From Catonia carolina (taxonomy: Eukaryota > Arthropoda > Insecta > Hemiptera > Achilidae): a stretch of 64,000 nt of DNA. The notes under the pieces are model-generated. The model saw nothing but the letters and a program-made list of their open reading frames with translations, ran no database searches and was not told the DNA's origin. A program made the translations under genes and the position numbers. The stretch spans positions 1,328,212-1,392,211 of the forward strand of contig JAQMRL010000040.1 in assembly GCA_035578175.1 (NCBI GenBank). Direction: 5' to 3'. Shown here piece by piece: positions 55,371-64,000 of the stretch. Each line of letters begins with the position of its first letter. Position 1 is the stretch's first letter.

Positions 55371-55481
55371 AAGGTTTAGTAGATAAGGCGCCCAGGTCAA
55401 AGTAGAATCGATTGGAGAAATCCAAGAATCTCCTAATGCGACGCCTTTAAAATTAATGTTTAATCTATGCTTTCTTATATC
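55371..55481 (-). CDS. Scpep1: SCPEP1-like copy B, exon 3
   Basis: Acceptor TTCTGTTTCAG before 55481, donor GTAAGTAA after 55371; exactly 37 codons in phase 0. It encodes FKGVALGDSWISPIDSTLTW and APYLLNL. The intron bases before the acceptor are also conserved with copy A, which supports a fairly recent duplication. It is the most 5' exon of copy B in the window. Confidence 0.9.
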
Positions 55482-55658
55482 CTGAAACAGAAATTAAAGG
55501 AATTTAAAATTGTTCACTACAGAGCAAGCAGTAGACTTATCTACAGTTGAGCCGTTGTTAGTTTGCTCCTACTGTCAACAAACAAAAGCCACCTACTACA
55601 GGGTGCACGCTAGAGTCAACCACTTTATGGGTGTCGTATTCCCGTTAAGTTAACTAAA

Positions 55659-56407
55659 GGGTGATTCAAAAAGAGCGCCGGTTTTTAAACGGCTGGTAAA
55701 TTTTTGTTTATCGGTTGGCAACATTGTTTGACCTCATCCCTATTTTGGAGAACATTCCGATTGACGATTCAGTTGTAGTTTCTCTTGTATGCACAGTGAG
55801 TGACAGTTTGGTGCGGCTTTTGGTCGGGCGGTGTCATCGGCCCTTACTTTTTTGAAAATCAAGAAGGACAAGCCGTGACAGTAAATGGAGACCGATACCG
55901 TACGATGATTAGGGAGTTTTTGTGGCGTCATTTGGATGGAATGGACATTGACGAGTTGTGGTTTCAGCAGGATGGTGCCACCTGTCACGCTGCACGAGAA
56001 ACAATGTTGTTGCTCCGTGAACAGTTCCAGGATCGCATCATTTCTCGTAATTCCGACCATCAATGGCCACCAAGGTCGTGTGACTTGACGCCTTGTAACT
56101 TTCATCTTTGGGGTCATCTGAAGTCATTGGTGTATGCCAATAAACCCCGAAACATCAATGACTTCAAGGAGGAAATTTGACGGGTTATCGGGCAAATGGA
56201 AGTCGAAACTTGTCGTGCAGTAATATCCAATTTCATGGACAGAGTTGATGCGTGCCAGCGCAGTAGAGGAGGACACATGCATGACATCATTTTCATACAT
56301 AAAATCGGAAGGAAAGATGAACTTGTTGATGTATTTATTTTCAGTTTTTCAATAAAATAAATCTCTTAATTTGATATATCAAAACCGGCGCTCTTTTTGA
56401 ATCACCC
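55659..56407 (+). mobile_element. DD41D mariner, deletion derivative E
   Basis: Same ends, but here the N-terminal half is deleted (junction about 55797). It starts in TVWCGFWSGGVIGPYFFENQ and keeps the second and third acidic residues. An in-frame TGA truncates the last part. It is complementary to derivatives A, B and D, which keep the N-terminus. Confidence 0.85.
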
Positions 56408-56413
56408 TATACA

Positions 56414-56660
56414 TGACCTTCGGGCCAGCCCAGTCAGTCAGCGGGTAGTAAGTCGCTATTATTTGTTAAGTAACACCGGTTGGGCAAGCGACTTTGTATG
56501 GTGACCAGCTGACAGCCATCCATGAACAAACTCTACTGGGGGAGTCCCTGTTAAAATTCATGCCTTATTCACGTCAAAAAAGACAGCAAAAAGCAGCGAT
56601 AAAATTGGGTAGTTGTCAAAAATGTACAGTTCCCGATAACAAAAAAAGGTAAAAAAAAGT
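56414..56660 (+). mobile_element. Retroposon family SINE-3, copy 3
   Basis: CCTTCGGGCCAGCCCAGTCA to a GATAACAAAAAAAGG tail; within the disrupted MITE-M. Confidence 0.6.
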
Positions 56661-56689
56661 TAACTACGTTTTAAATTGTTGTTTAGGTC

Positions 56690-57070
56690 AACAGCCGAAA
56701 GGCTGGTTTGAACCTGTAGAGGTTTTACTAAGAAAAAACGAGGAGTAAGGTGGTTTAAACTTGCCTTCCTCACTGAGTTGAAAGAGTATGCTTATCAGCA
56801 TGCCCGGCCCTCCGAAAAGCACCCACTTTCCACCCTGCAAATGACACCTTCACTTCATTCACCACAGGGTATGGCTGTATAGTGAAATTCATTACTCTCA
56901 AAGGAGATAACTCTGAGTAAGTGTCATTACCATGTCTACCTCTTCTGTTCTTAAATAGTTCAGTCATATAATTGGCTGACTAAGTGATAAGAAATAGAAC
57001 TATTTTTTTAGACCTGGAAACAACAGATCGAGTGCAATTAATTTAACACTCGATCTGCCCGATATGGGCA
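56690..57070 (-). mobile_element. R4 retroposon, reverse copy
   Basis: Complement of the family from the CCAGCCTTTCGGCTGTTGA end to GATCGAGTGTTAAA; nested in MITE-M. Confidence 0.65.
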
Positions 57071-57200
57071 TAGTTTTAAATTATAATTATTTAAAGAACT
57101 TAAAATATCAGTCATGATATGATGTAGGCCTAACAATTTCATTTATAATAATACTTTAAAAAGTAATTTTTTGTTACTTTTTAATCAGCGTGTACACAAA

Positions 57201-57605
57201 GTTGAAAATGAGTTTTTCCAAAGACGATAACGCAAAACTCATTGAGTTAACTGCAGAAAAAGTATAACTATTTGATCTTTCAAACTTGCTATCATCGTCT
57301 AATAGATACAGTAAACTCCCGCTAATCCGAAATAATTGGGGTGAGCTGATTTCGGATAAGCCGAGCTTTTTTTTAAAAACCAGAAAATGGTGTTTTATCG
57401 TAAAAAAATATTACTATATCCTAAAAGTTTTATTCGTACGATTTAATTGTCAAATATTTTCCGTACATTTTAATTATTTTTTATGAAAGTTAGAAATTAT
57501 TTTTTGGTTTTTATTTTCCATTTGTTTTCTTACCGAAATTTGCCGCCAACGTTTAACTAAAAGTACATCAGTGGGAGTCGCTTCGATGGTTTTGACCACG
57601 CGTTT
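57201..57605. other. Tigger-like end and unassigned DNA
   Basis: TACAGTAAACTCCCGCTAAT at about 57306 resembles the Tigger-like ends at 13748, followed by sequence similar in style. The partner end was not found. No gene. Confidence 0.4.
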
Positions 57606-58440
57606 TTTTTTTTTTTTTAGGCCCTCATTGGAGCAAAATTAATCGATTTATAGAAGATCCCTAGTTGTTTCTCCTATCCGCCCAGTAGTTCTTCATCCTT
57701 TGCGACACTCTCGCTCTATCCTCCACAGTCCAATGTCTGTTTGTCTGCCTTTTAGGTACTTCTGGAAATTTCGTGTTTGGATTTTTGATCTTATATCCTT
57801 CTTCTCTGTTCAAAATCTGTGTCTCTGAGATATCCAGGTCCTGCAGATCCTGTTGAACTTCCTCAAACCAGGCGTACTTGACTTTGGTTCTCAAAAAGAA
57901 ATCCAGTACCTGTCTGGTAAATCTGGATTCTGGCAGTCTCCTAAGATGTCCAAAGAACCCAACTCTTCTCTTCCTCATTATCTCGGAAATTTCCTCATTT
58001 TCCCTGTATAGAACCGAATTTGGCAACAACCTATACTCATTGTCTACTCTGTGCTTTTTGTTTATTATTGTTCTGAGGATTCTTCTCTCTGTCTTTCTAA
58101 GGTCCTCCATCTTCCCACAGTGCCTCAACCTGCCCAAAGTCTCACACGCATACATTACCACAGACTTCGTGACCGTATTGTAGTGCCTCAATTTGGATTT
58201 TATGGACATTGACTTCCTCTTATAGGTGGACCATGTCAGTCTTTGAGCTCCCTTGAGTTTGTTAACTCTTGATTCCATGTTTATTTTTTCGTTTAAATTA
58301 TATGTGATCACCTCTCCCAAATACTTAAATTTTTTAACTATCCTAATTTTGTGATTGGCTGCCTCCAGATATCTTGGTGTTTCTGTATTTGTGGACATTA
58401 TTTCCGTCTTCTCAAAGGAGATTCGCATACCAACTCCTGC
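57606..58440 (-). pseudogene. LINE ORF2 C-terminus, 255-codon open frame with poly-A tail
   Basis: On the minus strand from about 58428: MRISFEKTEIMSTNTETPRY, KKFKYLGEVITYNLNEKINM, SVVMYACETLGRLRH, EISEIMRKRRVGFFGHLRRL, and HWTVEDRARVSQRMKNYWAD just before the stop at 57661-57663. A poly-A tail (poly-T at 57605-57620 on plus) follows. It is the longest open frame in the window, but starts inside the RT domain, so it is a 5'-truncated insertion. Same clade as 13902-14337. Confidence 0.8.
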
Positions 58441-58850
58441 TGCATACCACGCGTTTATATTTACAAGACATTGTTAAATATCATTTCACTTCCACTACCC
58501 GTACGTAACACTAGTTAGCCACAAAACGAAATGAAAACTACATTAAGGCCAAGACGCTACCGTACCCATTCAACCACAATACAGTATCTCTACAAATTGA
58601 CTGTTTGCAGAAAAGGTGATGTAGCCAAAATAAACAGTAGGCTACCGCTCCAAGGAAAATACTCATGTTATCGGTAGAAATCTTGTCTGCAGTGCTGAAT
58701 ATCAGTAGGCATTTTTTACGTGCTATAATAATTTACAGTTCATTTTGCTTAACATTATTATGGTACAGAAATAAAATTTACAGTATTTATTATTTATTGT
58801 TATTATTACAGTTATTTGTAGAAAAATTACAATAATTAATTGAGTATTTT
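58441..58850. other. Unassigned DNA before the satellite
   Basis: No coding sequence or known repeat seen. Confidence 0.4.
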
Positions 58851-61800
58851 TTGACGTTTCGGTTAACCCAGACGTGCAGTTGGATTGCACGTTCCACTGC
58901 ACAAACGAAACTACCCAACCTATGCGTCGGTCGCATGCAGTATTACTGCATGCATATAGCATTACTGCGTGCATGTAGCATTACTGCGTGCATGTAGCAT
59001 TACTGCATGCAGTAATTACTGCGTGCATGTAGCATTACTGCATGCAGTAATTACTGCGTGCATGTAGCATTACAGCATGCAGTAATTACTGCGTGCATGT
59101 AGCATTACTGCGTGCATGTAGCATTACTGCATGCAGTAATTACTGCGTGCATGTAGCATTACTGCATGCATGTAGCATTACTGCGTGCATGTAGCATTAC
59201 TGCGTGCATGTAGCATTACTGCATGCAGTAATTACTGCGTGCATGTAGCATTACTGCATGCAGTAATTACTGCGTGCATGTAGCATTACTGCGTGCATGT
59301 AGCATTACTGCATGCAGTAATTACTGCGTGCATGTAGCATTACTGCGTGCATGTAGAATTACTGCATGCAGTAATTACTGCGTGCATGTAGCATTACTGC
59401 ATGCAGTAAATACTGCGTGCATGTAGCATTACTGCGTGCATGTAGCATTACTGCATGCAGTAATTACTGCGTGGATGTAGCATTACTGCATGCAGTAATT
59501 ACTGCGTGCATGTAGCATTACTGCATGCAGCAATTACTGCGTGCATGTAGCATTACTGCGTGCATGTAGCATTACTGCGTGCATGTAGCATTACTGCATG
59601 CAGTATTTAATGCGTGCATATAGCATTACTGCATGCAGTAATTACTGCGTACATGTAGCATTACTGCATGCAGTAATTACTGCGTGCATGTAGCATTACT
59701 GCATGCAGTAATTACTGCGTGCATGTAGCATTACTGCGTGCATGTAGAATTACTGCATGCATGTAGCATTCCTGCGTGCATGTAGCAATACTGCGTGCAT
59801 GTAGCATTACTGCATGCAGTAATTACTGCGTGCATGTAGCATTACTGCGTGCATGTAGCATTACTGCGTGCATGTAGCATTACTGCATGCTTGTAGCATT
59901 ACTGCATGCAGTAATTACTGCGTGCATGTAGCATTACTGCGTGCATGTAGCATTACTGCGTGCATGTAGCATTACTGCATGCAGTAATTACTGCGTGGAT
60001 GTAGCATTACTGCATGCAGTAATTACTGCGTGCATGTAGCATTACTGCATGCAGCAATTACTGCGTGCATGTAGCATTACTGCGTGCATGTAGCATTACT
60101 GCGTGCATGTAGCATTACTGCATGAAGTAATTACCGCGTGCATGTAGCATTACTGCATGCAGTAATTACTGCATGCATGTAGCATTACTGCATGCAGTAA
60201 TTACTGCGTGCATGTAGCATTACTGCATGCTTGTGTAATTACTGCGTGCATGTAGCATTACTGCATGTATGTGTAATTACTGCGTGCATGTAGCATTACT
60301 GCATGCATGTGTAATTACTGCGTGCATGTAGCATTACTGCATGCATGTAGCATTACTGCATGCAGTAATTACTGCGTACATGTAGCATTACTGCGTGCAT
60401 GTAGCATTACTGCGTGCATGTAGCATTACCGCGTGAACGAGCATTACTGTGTGCATGTTGCATTACTGCGTGCATGTAGCATTACTGCGTGCATGTGGCA
60501 TTAGTGCATGCATGTAGCATTACTGCATGCAGTAATTACTGCGTGCATGTAGCATTACTGCGTGCATGTAGCATTACTGCGTGCATGTAGCATTACTGCA
60601 TGCAGTAATTACTGCGTGGATGTAGCATTACTGCATGCAGTAATTACTGCGTGCATGTAGCATTACTGCATGCAGCAATTACTGCGTGCATGTAGCATTA
60701 CTGCGTGCATGTAGCATTACTGCGTGCATGTAGCATTACTGCATGAAGTAATTACCGCGTGCATGTAGCATTACTGCATGCAGTAATTACTGCATGCATG
60801 TAGCATTACTGCATGCAGTAATTACTGCGTGCATGTAGCATTACTGCATGCTTGTGTAATTACTGCGTGCATGTAGCATTACTGCATGTATGTGTAATTA
60901 CTGCGTGCATGTAGCATTACTGCATGCATGTGTAATTACTGCGTGCATGTAGCATTACTGCATGCATGTAGCATTACTGCATGCAGTAATTACTGCGTAC
61001 ATGTAGCATTACTGCGTGCATGTAGCATTACTGCGTGCATGTAGCATTACCGCGTGAACGAGCATTACTGTGTGCATGTTGCATTACTGCGTGCATGTAG
61101 CATTACTGCGTGCATGTAGCATTAGTGCATGCATGTAGCATTACTGCATGCAGTAATTACTGCGTGCATGTAGCATTACTGCGTGCATGTAGCATTACTG
61201 CGTGCATGTAGCATTACTGCATGCAGTAATTACTGCGTGGATGTAGCATTACTGCATGCAGTAATTACTGCGTGCATATAGCATTACTGCATGCAGCAAT
61301 TACTGCGTGCATGTAGCATTACTGCGTGCATGTAGCATTACTGCGTGCATGTAGCATTACTGCATGAAGTAATTACCGCGTGCATGTAGCATTACTGCAT
61401 GCAGTAATTACTGCATGCATGTAGCATTACTGCATGCAGTAATTACTGCGTGCATGTAGCATTACTGCATGCTTGTGTAATTACTGCGTGCATGTAGCAT
61501 TACTGCATGTATGTGTAATTACTGCGTGCATGTAGCATTACTGCATGCATGTGTAATTACTGCGTGCATGTAGCATTACTGCATGCATGTAGCATTACTG
61601 CATGCAGTAATTACTGCGTACATGTAGCATTACTGCGTGCATGTAGCATTACTGCGTGCATGTAGCATTACCGCGTGAACGAGCATTACTGCGTGCATGT
61701 TGCATTACTGCGTGCATGTAGCATTACTGCATGCTTGTAGCATTACTGCATGCAGTAATTACTGCGTGCATGTAGCATTACTGCGTGCATGTAGCATTAC

Positions 61801-63711
61801 TGCGTGCATGTAGCATTACTGCATGCAGTAATTACTGCGTGGATGTAGCATTACTGCATGCAGTAATTACTGCGTGCATGTAGCATTACTGCATGCAGCA
61901 ATTACTGCGTGCATGTAGCATTACTGCGTGCATGTAGCATTACTGCGTGCATGTAGCATTACTGCATGAAGTAATTACCGCGTGCATGTAGCATTACTGC
62001 ATGCAGTAATTACTGCATGCATGTAGCATTACTGCATGCAGTAATTACTGCGTGCATGTAGCATTACTGCATGCTTGTGTAATTACTGCGTGCATGTAGC
62101 ATTACTGCATGTATGTGTAATTACTGCGTGCATGTAGCATTACTGCATGCATGTGTAATTACTGCGTGCATGTAGCATTACTGCATGCATGTAGCATTAC
62201 TGCATGCAGTAATTACTGCGTACATGTAGCATTACTGCGTGCATGTAGCATTACTGCGTGCATGTAGCATTACCGCGTGAACGAGCATTACTGTGTGCAT
62301 GTTGCATTACTGCGTGCATGTAGCATTACTGCGTGCATGTGGCATTAGTGCATGCATGTAGCATTACTGCATGCAGTAATTACTGCGTGCATGTAGCATT
62401 ACTGCGTGCATGTAGCATTACTGCGTGCATGTAGCATTACTGCATGCAGTAATTACTGCGTGGATGTAGCATTACTGCATGCAGTAATTACTGCGTGCAT
62501 GTAGCATTACTGCATGCAGCAATTACTGCGTGCATGTAGCATTACTGCGTGCATGTAGCATTACTGCGTGCATGTAGCATTACTGCATGAAGTAATTACC
62601 GCGTGCATGTAGCATTACTGCATGCAGTAATTACTGCATGCATGTAGCATTACTGCATGCAGTAATTACTGCGTGCATGTAGCATTACTGCATGCTTGTG
62701 TAATTACTGCGTGCATGTAGCATTACTGCATGTATGTGTAATTACTGCGTGCATGTAGCATTACTGCATGCATGTGTAATTACTGCGTGCATGTAGCATT
62801 ACTGCATGCATGTAGCATTACTGCATGCAGTAATTACTGCGTACATGTAGCATTACTGCGTGCATGTAGCATTACTGCGTGCATGTAGCATTACCGCGTG
62901 AACGAGCATTACTGTGTGCATGTTGCATTACTGCGTGCATGTAGCATTACTGCGTGCATGTGGCATTAGTGCATGCATGTAGCATTACTGCATGCAGTAA
63001 TTACTGCGTGCATGTAGCATTACTGCGTGCATGTAGCATTACTGCGTGCATGTAGCATTACTGCATGCAGTAATTACTGCGTGGATGTAGCATTACTGCA
63101 TGCAGTAATTACTGCGTGCATGTAGCATTACTGCATGCAGCAATTACTGCGTGCATGTAGCATTACTGCGTGCATGTAGCATTACTGCGTGCATGTAGCA
63201 TTACTGCATGAAGTAATTACCGCGTGCATGTAGCATTACTGCATGCAGTAATTACTGCATGCATGTAGCATTACTGCATGCAGTAATTACTGCGTGCATG
63301 TAGCATTACTGCATGCTTGTGTAATTACTGCGTGCATGTAGCATTACTGCATGTATGTGTAATTACTGCGTGCATGTAGCATTACTGCATGCATGTGTAA
63401 TTACTGCGTGCATGTAGCATTACTGCATGCATGTAGCATTACTGCATGCAGTAATTACTGCGTACATGTAGCATTACTGCGTGCATGTAGCATTACTGCG
63501 TGCATGTAGCATTACCGCGTGAACGAGCATTACTGCGTGCATGTTGCATTACTGCGTGCATGTAGCATTACTGCGTGCATGTGGCATTAGTGCATGCAGT
63601 AATCGCATGCGACTGACGCATAGGTCGGGTAGTTTTGTTTGTGCAGTGGAACGTGCGATCCAACTGCACGTCCGGGTTCGTCGCATGCGACGATTGCACA
63701 AATGAAACCGC
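58851..63711. mobile_element. Transposon-like unit with inverted ends enclosing a satellite
   Basis: Sequences on both sides of the satellite are inverted copies of about 75 bp: GACGTGCAGTTGGATTGCAC and CACTGCACAAACGAAACTAC at left (58870-58930), and the complements of GACGTGCAGTTGGATCGCAC and CACTGCACAAACAAAACTAC at right (63604-63685). No transposase is seen. The outer ends are not exact, so limits are approximate. Confidence 0.55.
58925..63600. repeat. TGCATGCA satellite with 621-bp higher-order repeat
   Basis: Basic units are ACTGCGTGCATGTAGCATT (19 bp) and the 18-bp perfect palindrome ATTACTGCATGCAGTAAT. From about 59900 the array repeats as a block; the marker GCGTGAACGAGC lies at 60431, 61052, 61673, 62275, 62896 and 63517, i.e. 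every 621 bp, except one 602-bp block that lost one 19-bp unit. The left kilobase is less regular. No coding sequence. Confidence 0.95.
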
Positions 63712-64000
63712 ACCTTTAGTTAATAACTTTATTTTATAAATTTATTTATTTGTAGTAACAACAGTAAAGGTTATCTACTTCACTCATGTCACTTTTATTT
63801 TATTATAATGATTATCTTAAAAAAAACATTGTAAAGGTTGATTGTAAATAAATAAGTTAAATAAAAAAGAAGAATTCAGGCTAAAATAGATCTCAAAAAC
63901 CGGTTTTCTGATTCGTTACCAACACAAAACGTTAGTGGGCTTGAATTAGGTTTGAGTTCCGGGTTTAGCCGGAAGTGACCCAAAACTGAAAGTCAAAAAT
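63712..64000 (+). mobile_element. 3' end of Jockey-like LINE and edge of window
   Basis: 63730-63863 resembles 44640-44770, ending GATTGTAAATAAATAAGTTA. Nothing recognised in the last 130 bases. Confidence 0.45.

Larger units (their letters stand above)
36655..55481 (-). other. Locus of SCPEP1-like serine carboxypeptidase copy B (exons 3-8)
   Basis: Six exons on the minus strand join in consistent phase: 37 codons, 66 codons plus one base, 195 bp, 78 bp, 155 bp, then 21 codons and a stop. The catalytic Asp (exon 6) and His (exon 7) are present. The serine exon and signal peptide should lie beyond 64000 if intron 2 is as long as in copy A. All six exons are open, so copy B looks functional. 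Introns hold a HINE, piggyBac, LTR-like, mariner and fold-back elements. Confidence 0.85.
55542..57200. mobile_element. MITE-M copy 3, opened by three later insertions
   Basis: The left end TACAGTTGAGCCGTTGTTAG and the following 110 bases are followed, after three other elements, by the interior from about 57071 (AAATTATAATTATTTAAAGA) to 57200. The right end is lost. Confidence 0.6.

Noticed and set aside
58925..63600. CRISPR-like array of repeats
   Set aside because: Units are contiguous with no unique spacers, units are themselves palindromic, and the genome is eukaryotic: it is a satellite.
55482..64000. Exons 1-2 of carboxypeptidase copy B
   Set aside because: I looked for the SESYGG and GGPG codons on the minus strand and saw none; they probably lie beyond the right edge.

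Overview
The window is AT-rich eukaryotic DNA with exons a few dozen to about 240 bases long, GT/AG introns of many kilobases, tRNA-headed SINEs, LINE fragments, cut-and-paste transposons and satellites. Gene and transposon types point to an arthropod, most likely an insect and possibly a hemipteran; the species cannot be named from the sequence.

The only host protein-coding genes I can support are two tandem paralogues on the minus strand. Both encode retinoid-inducible (SCPEP1-like) serine carboxypeptidases, peptidase family S10. Copy A spans 23657 down to 645 and runs off the left edge: exon 1 at 23416-23657, exon 2 at 20365-20598, exon 3 at 12560-12670, exon 4 at 7565-7760, exon 5 at 6164-6358, exon 6 at 645-726. 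Copy B spans 55481 down to 36655: exon 3 at 55371-55481, exon 4 at 50269-50467, exon 5 at 48437-48631, exon 6 at 40579-40656, exon 7 at 37889-38043, exon 8 with the stop at 36655-36720. Exons 1-2 of copy B are not seen and should lie right of the window. I derived the boundaries from splice signals, and phases agree across all junctions in B. In copy A, exons 5 and 6 carry frame-breaking indels, so A is either decaying or locally mis-assembled.

Almost everything else is transposon, often nested three deep. Main families: a roughly 1-kb Helentron/HINE-like element with a GT microsatellite (about ten copies); internally deleted DD41D Tc1/mariner elements (five copies plus relatives); a DD34D mariner; TTAA-flanked piggyBac-like elements, one with part of a transposase; an hAT MITE with a perfect 8-bp duplication; a Tigger-like element; a transposon with a PHD finger; LINE fragments of at least three types; two clear tRNA-headed SINEs and three other retroposon-like families. 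Three long palindromes (33871-34881, 49172-50245, about 50853-51250) would fold into hairpins if transcribed; two are inside introns of copy B.

Two stretches stand out. At 51985-52640 a GC-rich island has a TATA box, an initiator-like site, an arginine-rich reading frame and a hairpin matching the metazoan histone mRNA 3' stem-loop, but no histone I recognise. At about 58920-63600 a satellite of TGCATGCA-rich units forms a 621-bp higher-order repeat and is bounded by inverted repeats, as if it grew inside a transposon.
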